From Paradesertivirga superstes (GTDB lineage: Bacteria; Bacteroidota; Bacteroidia; Sphingobacteriales; Sphingobacteriaceae): a DNA stretch of 64,000 bases. Position 1 is the stretch's first letter. Each line of letters opens with the position of its first letter. The stretch is taken from contig NZ_JBBJCN010000001.1 in the NCBI RefSeq assembly GCF_037622515.1, forward strand, positions 1,054,001 to 1,118,000, in the 5' to 3' direction. Both the position numbers and the translations under genes were made by a program. The notes under the pieces are model-generated. The model had not been told where the DNA came from. It did no database searches and saw only the letters and a list, made by a program, of their open reading frames with translations. Positions 42,992 to 50,484 of the stretch are shown here, in pieces.

Positions 42992-44129
42992 ATCGTGACA
43001 ATGCTTCCAAAAAATAATAATCAGCATAAATAATTGGCACATCCACTTCAGAATTAATGGGCTTATGACCAGTGCTATGCTTCAACAGAAAAAAGTTATT
43101 TGTACCTGCCTTAGCCAGATAGGCGTCAGAACAAAGGCTTATGAGATATTCCTTAGCTTTATTTAAGTAATTCTTCGCAGGTGCATACTTACTCAATTCT
43201 ATCAATGCAGAAGCAGTAATGGCTGCTGCTGAAGCATCCCTCGGAGCATTCGGAATATCAGGGGCCTGAAAGTCCCAGTAAGGAATATGATCAGAAGTTT
43301 TATCGGTTTGCATGATAAAATAATCAGCTGCCTTAACCGCCTGATCTAAGTATCTTTTATCATGGGTCTCCCTGTATAAAGTAGTATATCCATAAACTCC
43401 CCATGCTTGTCCCCTTGCCCAGCATGACTCATCAGCATAGCCTTGATGGGTTATTCTTTTTAAAAGCTTACCCGTTTGAGGGTCGAAGTCAAGAACATGA
43501 TAGCTGCTATTATCAGTCCTGAAACGATATTTGAGATCGGTGTCAGCATGCTGAACGGCGATTTTATAAAAAGTGGAGTCGCCGCTTTCTTTAGTTGCCC
43601 AAAACAAATATTCGAGATTCATTAAGTTATCTATGATGACCGGATAAGAGAAACTCGGATTATCCCAGGAACGGATAGCCCCTATCTGAGGTTTGAATCT
43701 TGAGGAGAGTGAACTTGCTCCTTGCAAGAGTACTTTTTTATAGGCGGGGTTCTGTGTTAATTGATAACCTGGACCATAAGAATCGAACAACATAAAGCCC
43801 AGATCATGGGTACGTGTATTCTTTTTTTGCTCTTCCAGACCCGCTGTCCATTTTTCAGCAGCATTTTTCCATTGCTTTTTCCCAGTAAATTCAAATAAAC
43901 GCCATAGATTTCCTGGAAAAAATCCGCTGGTCCAATCCCTCGCCCCACTAACCCTTAGGCTGCCATCCGCATTAGTGCTCCTGGCAAATTTAGTGCTGTC
44001 GGGATACTTCTCCATGTAGGCCTTATAATGCTTTTCCACTATTTTGATCACCTTTTTAACCGGAATCTTATCCTGAGAAAAAGAGAAGTTAAAAGCAAAG
44101 GTTAATAAGGAGATTAAAATATATTTCAT
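42978..44129 (-). CDS. GH88 unsaturated glucuronyl hydrolase
   Basis: The ATG at 44129 gives a good signal (MKYILISLLTFAFNFSFSQ), so I prefer it to 44189. The 383-residue (alpha/alpha)6-barrel enzyme has GH88 motifs: RDWTSGFFPGNLW, THDLGFMLFDSYG with catalytic Asp near 109, VIIDNLMNLEYLFWAT with Asp near 166, and HQGYADESCWARGQAWGVYG. It adds water to the C4-C5 double bond of the unsaturated uronate left by polysaccharide lyases and so releases 4-deoxy-5-keto-uronate. This ties the lyases of the locus to the SDR/isomerase pathway. It lies between GH97 and GH3 in one operon. Confidence 0.9.
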   Translation of the reverse strand: MKYILISLLTFAFNFSFSQDKIPVKKVIKIVEKHYKAYMEKYPDSTKFARSTNADGSLRVSGARDWTSGFFPGNLWRLFEFTGKKQWKNAAEKWTAGLEEQKKNTRTHDLGFMLFDSYGPGYQLTQNPAYKKVLLQGASSLSSRFKPQIGAIRSWDNPSFSYPVIIDNLMNLEYLFWATKESGDSTFYKIAVQHADTDLKYRFRTDNSSYHVLDFDPQTGKLLKRITHQGYADESCWARGQAWGVYGYTTLYRETHDKRYLDQAVKAADYFIMQTDKTSDHIPYWDFQAPDIPNAPRDASAAAITASALIELSKYAPAKNYLNKAKEYLISLCSDAYLAKAGTNNFFLLKHSTGHKPINSEVDVPIIYADYYFLEALSRYEKK

Positions 44130-44190
44130 ATATGTTAAAATCGATGTGTTTATGGTTCTTTGGGCAATAATATATAACTTAATTATCAAC

Positions 44191-46107
44191 TCATTTTGCT
44201 TTCAATTGAACGGCAAAACCGCCTGATGCCTGTAACAGGAATGGGAGTATAGTTTTTCTATTTACCGTTTTTTTAGAGATCAATACTTTCTGCACATTTT
44301 CATTGTCCTGATAAATAGTAGCTTCATATTTCTTATTTCCATCGAGGAAATTCAGATCCAATTGAAGTGTTCTCGGTGTTTTATTGGTGATGCCCCCGAT
44401 ATACCAGTCGTTACCTTTGCGACGTGCGATAACAGCATATTCGCCGATTGCTCCATCCAGCACTTTTGTATCGTCCCAGGCAACTGGTACCTCTTTCCAC
44501 AAAGCAAGCTCTGGGCGGCCATGGCATTCTTCATTAAGGGGCTCTCCCCAAAATAAAAACTGTCCAGGGCTATAAAAAATAATCGGAAGGGCTAAACGAT
44601 GAGTCCAAGTGTTTTGCAAAGTGCTTCTGCAATAACCGGGAGTATAGTCCCCTGCCCCGATTGTATAGCGGGTGAAAGGAAGATTGGTATTATGGTTTGC
44701 ATCAGGAGTATGCTCATTGCCCCTGATGCCTTCCTGCGACAACAAATTCGGATAAGTCCGGCTTAATCCAGTCGGGCGATACGCATCGTGAATATCAACC
44801 ATTAAATGATGGTCCGCCGCTTTTTTTACCAGTGTGTCAACCCATTGCTGCCACTCCTGGTTTCCGACGTTGATGAATCCCGGTTTTATTCCTTTAATTC
44901 CCCATGCCTCGTATATGGGAAATATCTTGTCCATATACCGTTCAAGTCCCTGTCGATTTACATACAGAAAAATCCCTACACCTTTCGATTTACCATATGA
45001 AACTAATTCTTTCATATCCAAACCCGTATGGTCAGGTATTGGCCGCCCCGTGCCCGGATTAACTACATTTATAAATGATGGATCAGAATCTTCGCCGTTT
45101 GGCGGCCCGTACCAGCCCCAATCCAATATCACGTGATCGATCCCCTGCTTTTGAGCATAGTCAATATATTTTTTACCTCCATTGGTTGATAAAGTAATAT
45201 CGCGAATCGCTTTACCCGGTTTGATCCATGAGGGATCGGTAATTTTTGAAGGAGCATTTAAGTTTAGCAATAGATAATTTTGCTCGAGCAGACCGCCTGG
45301 CTTATCTGCCAGTGTTATCATACGCCATGCAGTAACATAATTACCTTTCCCTTTTGCCTCACCTCTCAGCGTGATAGAAAGCGCATTTGGGTCTCCTCTT
45401 CTTCTGTTTCTTAAGGCTATTGACACCGAATCAAAAGGATTAGCTACAACAGTGGAGTTTTGCAGGTATGCCCGGGGATAATCACTGCTTCCTCCTTCCG
45501 CAATTGCGGCATAAATATTATCAGGAGTAAGAATGGTTAAGGGAAGCTCACAATCAGGTTTTACCGCAGAAACCAGAACCTTATTATAAAGCCCTTCGTG
45601 GCCATGCTCCGCCCAGACGTAAGTATTAGCCGGAAAAGCAAACTCAGTTACTTCCTTAACAATTGTAAAGTCTTTCATCGCCGGCTGGTCGGGAAATTCA
45701 TACCTGAAAGCTATTCCCTCATTGTACGCCCGAAAAACTACTTTCAGGATCCGGTTAGGAAGGATTTTTTCCTGTAAAGTAATTTCCATCTGGTTATAAT
45801 CATCCCGGTAAGTATCTCTTTCCCCGTAAACAGGTCTCCAGCTACCTCTTTGCTCTTTTCTTTTTATGTCAGTTACGTTGAAGAGAGAATAAAATGTAGC
45901 CTGTCCGGCAATGTGAAAACCCATTGCCGAAGGGCGCAGGAATTGCCTTCCTCTGTAAAACACCTGGTAGGCAGGCAGTGTAGGTTTCAGACTATCTACT
46001 GAAAACTGGATCACGATCCGCTTGTCGGGCGAAACCAGTTTCTGAGCTTGGACAGCTGGCAACAGATTGATTAAGACTAAACCAAGCAATAAAAGATGTT
46101 TTTCCAT
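44191..46107 (-). CDS. GH97 glycoside hydrolase 2
   Basis: The 638-residue exported protein (signal MEKHLLLLGLVLINLLPAVQA) has the GH97 layout: an N-terminal beta-sandwich (KLVSPDKRIVIQFSVD), barrel strands LDWGWYGPPN, GVGIFLYVNRQ, GIKPGFINVG near 408, VDIHDAYRPTGLSRTYP and SQEGIRGNE near 459, and a C-terminal beta-domain. As in the other GH97, the nucleophile position of retaining enzymes is Gly (KPGF) and the HD of DIHDAY stands where SusB has HE. Expected substrate is an alpha-galactoside or alpha-glucoside. A lyase remnant lies just upstream and GH88 follows after 61 bp. Confidence 0.85.
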   Translation of the reverse strand: MEKHLLLLGLVLINLLPAVQAQKLVSPDKRIVIQFSVDSLKPTLPAYQVFYRGRQFLRPSAMGFHIAGQATFYSLFNVTDIKRKEQRGSWRPVYGERDTYRDDYNQMEITLQEKILPNRILKVVFRAYNEGIAFRYEFPDQPAMKDFTIVKEVTEFAFPANTYVWAEHGHEGLYNKVLVSAVKPDCELPLTILTPDNIYAAIAEGGSSDYPRAYLQNSTVVANPFDSVSIALRNRRRGDPNALSITLRGEAKGKGNYVTAWRMITLADKPGGLLEQNYLLLNLNAPSKITDPSWIKPGKAIRDITLSTNGGKKYIDYAQKQGIDHVILDWGWYGPPNGEDSDPSFINVVNPGTGRPIPDHTGLDMKELVSYGKSKGVGIFLYVNRQGLERYMDKIFPIYEAWGIKGIKPGFINVGNQEWQQWVDTLVKKAADHHLMVDIHDAYRPTGLSRTYPNLLSQEGIRGNEHTPDANHNTNLPFTRYTIGAGDYTPGYCRSTLQNTWTHRLALPIIFYSPGQFLFWGEPLNEECHGRPELALWKEVPVAWDDTKVLDGAIGEYAVIARRKGNDWYIGGITNKTPRTLQLDLNFLDGNKKYEATIYQDNENVQKVLISKKTVNRKTILPFLLQASGGFAVQLKAK

Positions 46108-46154
46108 ATATGTGTGTGGCGTTATTATATTTAATGAGAGAGTTGTATTCGGCG

Positions 46155-46466
46155 TTATTGCTTTTGCTGGCGAAGGCGGGAAACCACATACTGAGTATCG
46201 GTTTTGTGTCTTTCAACAAGTGTCTGCACCTCCCTTTTTATTCCCTCATAAAGGTTTCCAGCCCATGCTGTTGCTTTTATTTTATCAACTAAAAACCCCT
46301 TGTCTTTTTCTGCTGTAAAAATTCGCGGATGCAGTTGTGCAGAAAAATGGCTAGAATTAATCCTTTTCTCGTCTTGACAATGGGCCGGCTGAACGGAGAC
46401 TAAATTAAACGATACGATTACAGGAAAAGAAATTCTATAGCTATTCTTTCTACCAAAGCGGCTCAT
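46155..46466 (-). pseudogene. N-terminal remnant of a heparinase II/III-type lyase
   Basis: The 103-codon frame reads HPRIFTAEKDKGFLVDKIKA, then TLVERHKTDTQYVVSRLRQQ. It aligns with HPRLLVNAKTGKSNLEKLIA and YVRRHQTDPQWIVSRLQMYW at the N-terminus of the 941-aa lyase at 6040-8865. It stops right there, about 840 residues short, and its leader is a poor signal peptide. The frame sits directly behind an operator and promoter, so the promoter of this operon originally belonged to a complete lyase gene that has been deleted. A short translated leftover without activity is expected. Confidence 0.8.
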
Positions 46467-46486
46467 AAGGTTACAATGTTTAGAAC

Positions 46487-46518
46487 CAAATATATAATTT
46501 TCACTAAACCGATTTAGT
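46487..46518 (-). promoter_or_regulatory. LacI-type operator and promoter for the GH97-GH88-GH3-GH92 operon
   Basis: The site ACTAAACCGATTTAGT (46503-46518) is followed on the minus strand, after 8 nt, by TATATTTG (46494-46487). The spacing is 3-4 nt longer than at the other promoters. Confidence 0.75.
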
Positions 46519-46528
46519 AAAAATTATA

Positions 46529-46630
46529 TTACAAATACCTGCCTTGCGGAGTACCCTCTCTCCTCGGGCTAACCAGTCCGTCTTCCATGATGTCACTCTT
46601 CAGATAACTTCGGATAAGCTTTAGTATGCG
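46529..46630 (-). mobile_element. Group II intron reverse-transcriptase fragment
   Basis: The minus strand reads RILKLIRSYLKSDIMEDGLV then SPRREGTPQG, followed by RYL and a stop. The run LKLIR-x-YL...MEDGLVSP-x-x-EGTPQG is the hallmark block of group II intron-encoded reverse transcriptases just before the catalytic YADD region. The usual second Gly of GTPQGG and everything after it are missing. The break falls 10 bp from an operator, so a recombination joined intron debris to the promoter region. Sequence up to about 46830 may hold more of the element but is not readable. Confidence 0.75.
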
Positions 46631-46840
46631 CCCGTAAGAAGTTGCGGTATCTCTGGTATTGATAAAAATCTGACCACACATACGGCCGTCACACCTTCGC
46701 TACATCAGTGACGCTGAAAACGACGTACCATTGAGACAGTAAGTGAGATGATTGGTCATAAGTCTCTCCGTACAACTCAAATCTATGCGAAGATTACAAA
46801 GAAAGAAACGAGCAATAACATGCTAGATCTGCAGGAATAA

Positions 46841-47884
46841 CTATTTACAAGCGGAGGGCTTAGCCTCACCTTTTAGTGTTGAATTACGAATCATTAATTG
46901 TGTTGGTATAATAATGGTCTGCTTCTCCTGATGAAGTTCCGGATCAGAGAGATTGGTCAAGAGCAGGTTAATGATATTTTCCGAAATTTCTCTGAGAGGT
47001 TGTGCTACTGCCGTAATTGATGGGGTAAATAATCTAAAAAAATTACAATCATCAAATACTATTACACCTAAATCCTTAGGGATTTTTAATTTAAGATTTT
47101 GGATTGCTTCAAGTCCGGCTTCTGCGAGATAATTGGTGGAAAAAAAAACTGCATCAAGTTGTTTGTTCATTTTGAGAAACTGCTCTATCTCTTCCACCAA
47201 TTTGTCTAACTCCTCATGATAGACTATTTTTTTAATAAAGCACTGAGCTTCATGCTCAGCTAAAGCGGTCATATACCCATCTAATCTCTGCTGCATTTGT
47301 ATCTGCTCGGATGAGAGTGTAACAAACGCTACGTTCCTATGTCCACTATTGAAGAAATGATTAACGGCTCCATAAGTGCCTTTGTAATTATTTACTACGA
47401 CATTATTGGTAGAAATAGAAGGAAAGAATCTGTCAAATAAAACTACCGGAAGATTAGCTGCTAAAAGTGATTTTATTTCTTCCTCAATCCCCAATGGAGG
47501 CGCTATAATATACCCGTCAACGTTTTGGGCACGGTAAATTTTTAAAAGTTCCTTCGTCTTTTTTGTGTCGTTTTCAGTACTGCTATAAATTATCTTGTAT
47601 CCTTTTTTATGAGCACTCTCCTCAATCATCCTGGCAATACCCGAAAAAAAAGGATCGGAAACATCCTCAATCATTACAACTATGATATTTGATTTACCCG
47701 TGCTCAGTGCCCTTGCGAACTCATTTGGCTGATAACCTACTGCCTCTATATAATCAAGTATCCGCCTTTCGACAACGCTGCTTATACGTTTAGCCCGACC
47801 TTTGCCATTAATTACAAAGGAGACGGTAGTTTTAGAAACTTTTAAGGCAATCGCAATATCAGTAATAGACAATTTTTTTTCCAT
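46841..47884 (-). CDS. LacI-family transcriptional regulator 2
   Basis: I chose the ATG at 47884 (MEKKLSITDIA), which matches the start of regulator 1; an ATG at 47905 adds seven residues. The 347-residue product has the helix-turn-helix (ITDIAIALKVSKTTVSFVIN), hinge YQPNEFARALSTGK, and sensor domain (VMIEDVSDPFFSGIARMI, VVLFDRFFP, GVIVFDDCNFFRLFTPSITAV). It is clearly a paralog of regulator 1, with nearly the same recognition helix, and so is likely to bind the same palindrome with a different ligand or site preference. A dead lyase with its own operator lies upstream and an intron fragment downstream. Confidence 0.9.
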   Translation of the reverse strand: MEKKLSITDIAIALKVSKTTVSFVINGKGRAKRISSVVERRILDYIEAVGYQPNEFARALSTGKSNIIVVMIEDVSDPFFSGIARMIEESAHKKGYKIIYSSTENDTKKTKELLKIYRAQNVDGYIIAPPLGIEEEIKSLLAANLPVVLFDRFFPSISTNNVVVNNYKGTYGAVNHFFNSGHRNVAFVTLSSEQIQMQQRLDGYMTALAEHEAQCFIKKIVYHEELDKLVEEIEQFLKMNKQLDAVFFSTNYLAEAGLEAIQNLKLKIPKDLGVIVFDDCNFFRLFTPSITAVAQPLREISENIINLLLTNLSDPELHQEKQTIIIPTQLMIRNSTLKGEAKPSACK

Positions 47885-48044
47885 ATATTTAAAGCTATAC
47901 TTCACGTGCTCAGTGCTCTCAGAAGCATCTGAATTATTTGCTGATAATCTTATTCCTGAACTATAAATGGCCGTATAAAATCGGCTGAATAAAAAACAAG
48001 GAGGAGCTTAGGAAGTAATCATAGGGGGCAGGAACAATTTCGCA

Positions 48045-48235
48045 ACACAATAAACCTAACTGATCAAAACCGCCGCTATTAGCGCCGAAATTACCTCCCC
48101 TACCTTCCTGGCTTTACCTTTTCGGCAAACTTCTGTGACCAAGTAGCTTTTACGCTCTTTACTTTTGCATAATGGTTGTAAATTAATTCGCATGATGGAC
48201 GCAGCTCTCTACGGCCAACAGCCGAAATCGCTGTT
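48045..48235 (-). pseudogene. C-terminal remnant of a fourth alginate-lyase-fold enzyme
   Basis: The minus strand reads AISAVGRRELRPSCELIYNHY, which aligns with AISPRSTTYRPIFEMVFNHY of the 391-aa lyase at 59738-60913. After a frame change it reads EGRGGNFGANSGGFDQLGL, where the intact protein has EGSVGGAQATDHPGFGTL and many family members end in a similar NSGGFD-x-LG-x-G-x-L. Only about 60 codons of the 3' end remain. An operator lies some 50 bp upstream, so most of the gene between promoter and C-terminus was deleted. Confidence 0.65.
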
Positions 48236-48288
48236 TGTGTGATCTGTGCAGCACTGCAATTTGTATAGGAAAAAAAGGTACAGGCATT

Positions 48289-48304
48289 ACTAAATCGGTT
48301 TAGT
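48289..48304 (-). promoter_or_regulatory. LacI-type operator with no intact target gene
   Basis: The site ACTAAATCGGTTTAGT stands before the alginate-lyase remnant. The minus strand 8 nt downstream reads TACCTTTT, a one-mismatch version of TAnnTTTG. LacI regulator 2 lies about 400 bp further on and could now be read from this promoter. Confidence 0.65.
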
Positions 48305-48540
48305 AAAGATAGAAACATTTCCCACTCTTTTGCAAAGTTTTTTTTATTTCAAAATATTTAAAATTGGAGATGACTCATTTCAGTCACCAAGCTATCATGA
48401 CAGATCTTTTTTTATTGCATTCGAAAAGAGAATCTCCGAGGAGAGATTGAGCAGGGTTAAAACCCTGGCTTTACAATAGTGAGGCAAAAGACAATGAGCA
48501 TTAACGCTTTCAAGATAATACTGCGCCTCCGTGTTGTTAG
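48305..48540. repeat. Duplicated upstream region, copy B
   Basis: This region is diverged but alignable with 37684-37940 (shared CACTCTT, T-rich run, ATATTTAAA, CAGATCTTT, GCATTA-CG-TTCAA, AATAC in the same order). It supports descent of both operator regions from one ancestor. Confidence 0.55.
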
Positions 48541-48671
48541 TAACATGAGTGTATTAATCAAAATTGAGTGGTATTAATCAAGTTTGAAAAAATGCAGCCT
48601 AGAAGAATTTTATAAGAGATGCCTTTTCAAAGAATCAGATGATCTTGGACGAGAAATTGTAAAAGAGTGAA

Positions 48672-48702
48672 AAGAGAGGGTGTCTTTTCCACACCCTCTC
48701 TT
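48672..48702 (-). terminator. Terminator of the SusC2-SusD2 operon
   Basis: A perfect 12-bp stem (AAGAGAGGGTGT / ACACCCTCTCTT, 7-nt loop) begins 2 bp past the SusD2 stop. On the minus strand it is followed by TTCACTCTTTTA. Confidence 0.8.
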
Positions 48703-48704
48703 TC

Positions 48705-50465
48705 TTACCAGTTCGGATTATTTGGAACCAAATTTGGATTTAGTTGAATTTGCTGGGTTGGTATAGGTAGCAAGTAATTTTTTTGCTCCCATTTTCTAGA
48801 GCTTTCAATGATAAGGTTTCCTTCCGGATCTAAAGCGTAAGGGGCACTACCATTGGGCTGTTTCCACCTTGACTGAAATTCTGTTCCTGTCCATCTGATA
48901 CCAAGCAGATTCATTGGCATTTCCACTTCAGCAGTTTTCCACCTTTTTAGATCATCAATTCGGAATCCTTCAAGATACAATTCAATATTTCTCTCTCTTC
49001 TAATCTCAGATCTCATATCCAAGCCATTGGCTGAAACAAAACCATTACTCAGCTTAGGCATTGTTTTGTTTACCCGGTTACGAACCAAATTTAAAGACTT
49101 GTCAAGGTCAGCATCTGAAATCAGCCCATTTCGTTCAAACTTGGCTTCAGCATAATTTAGAAGCACTTCAGCGTATCTAATCACTGGGTAATCATACCCT
49201 TCCTGATTATCATCTAAGCGTCTTTCCGTAGCCCATTTCTGATTTCCGTATCCGGTTACCGTATTTGTTGTAACATTATGGCGTCCTCTGGAACTTGCTC
49301 GGTCTGCTGCATCTCCCAGCCATGTGCTACGGGCTCCGGGATTTTCATTATCCCAATGGTAATTCCCATCAATTGTCATGTTATAACGCATACGGTTATC
49401 TCTGTTCAGAAATTCGGACCGGGCTGTTGCGTACCCCTGGAAAAGTGATGATTTTTCGATAGGCAAGCCATCCTGTAACAGATACATATTCGCGAATTTT
49501 CGGGTTAATGATGCTCCGAACATTGTATGGGTAACATTGTTCCTGATTTGACGAGAAGCGAAATCATAGCGATTTGCAAGAATATATTCTTTATTTGCAG
49601 ATTTTGTTATCCCTGCAGGATTGGATTTCTGGTCCTCCAAAATAAATAAATACTTCTGTGCCGAATCTCCTAAAGCCACCGGAGCGAATAACTGGTAAAG
49701 ATTACTGGTTATTACCGCATCGCTAGCGGCTATGGCTTTATCCAATAATAAATTATATCTATTGGCATCACCCTGCCGGAACTTAATCCAGGTTCCTTCA
49801 TAAAGTGCAACTCTTCCTAAAAACGATTGGGCGGCACCTATACTAATCCTACCTTTATCTGCTGCCACTATCGCATTCTCCAGGTTAAGCACAGGAATAG
49901 CCTCCTCAAGATCTTTTATGATAAAATCAACCACTTCGTCGCGTGTGTTCCTAGGAGCTTGAAGTTCAGGCGATGTAGTGGTCAAAGGAGTCTTGATAAT
50001 TGGCACTCCTCCATACTGTTGCAGCAAGTCGAAATACACATATGCCCTAAAAAATTTCGCCTCTGCTACATATTTAGCAATTTCGGAGGGAGCAGCATAC
50101 TCGGAAGCTTTTACTAGCAGATAATTTATATTCCGGATCCGCGAATAAGAATTATTCCAGTTGTTATCAGAAGCACTTAAGGTATTAGTTCCGTTGCTGA
50201 ATGCAGATTTATTTGCCTGAGTTAAAAAATCTGCACGTAATTCAGAATGAGGTCGTGTCCCATCGTCGTAAACCACATCTAAAAATGTGCGCTGATACGT
50301 ATAAAACTCATTTGCAGCGAGTTTGAAATGATCGGCGGTTTTCCAATAATCTACGTCAGAGATCTCATTAATTGGCTCTAAGTCCGTAATTTTATTACAA
50401 CTATAATTCGATAACACCAGTACAGCTGCAATTAAGGCTATGTTTATATAAAATATCTTTTTCAT
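48705..50465 (-). CDS. SusD-family glycan-binding lipoprotein 2
   Basis: The 586-residue lipoprotein has lipobox NYSC (Cys23) and SusD blocks: KITDLEPINEISDVDYWKTA, KFFRAYVYFDLLQQYGGVPI near 140, VIRYAEVLLNYAEAKFE near 440, and RRERNIELYLEGFRIDDLKRW with final PIPTQQIQLNPNL. Length is normal for the family. It caps the SusC2 pore and binds oligosaccharide. It is 19 bp downstream of SusC2. No surface glycan-binding protein gene follows, since a strong terminator ends the unit. Confidence 0.93.
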   Translation of the reverse strand: MKKIFYINIALIAAVLVLSNYSCNKITDLEPINEISDVDYWKTADHFKLAANEFYTYQRTFLDVVYDDGTRPHSELRADFLTQANKSAFSNGTNTLSASDNNWNNSYSRIRNINYLLVKASEYAAPSEIAKYVAEAKFFRAYVYFDLLQQYGGVPIIKTPLTTTSPELQAPRNTRDEVVDFIIKDLEEAIPVLNLENAIVAADKGRISIGAAQSFLGRVALYEGTWIKFRQGDANRYNLLLDKAIAASDAVITSNLYQLFAPVALGDSAQKYLFILEDQKSNPAGITKSANKEYILANRYDFASRQIRNNVTHTMFGASLTRKFANMYLLQDGLPIEKSSLFQGYATARSEFLNRDNRMRYNMTIDGNYHWDNENPGARSTWLGDAADRASSRGRHNVTTNTVTGYGNQKWATERRLDDNQEGYDYPVIRYAEVLLNYAEAKFERNGLISDADLDKSLNLVRNRVNKTMPKLSNGFVSANGLDMRSEIRRERNIELYLEGFRIDDLKRWKTAEVEMPMNLLGIRWTGTEFQSRWKQPNGSAPYALDPEGNLIIESSRKWEQKNYLLPIPTQQIQLNPNLVPNNPNW

Positions 50466-50484
50466 TGAACTAAGTTTTAGAGAA

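Noticed and set aside
46155..46466. A conserved small exported protein leading the GH97 operon
   Set aside because: It aligns to the start of the 941-aa lyase and ends abruptly, so truncation is the simpler reading.
48100..48318. A 72-codon gene spanning the operator at 48289
   Set aside because: The frame starts on the far side of the operator and its C-terminal half matches a lyase C-terminus out of context. It is a remnant, not an intact gene.
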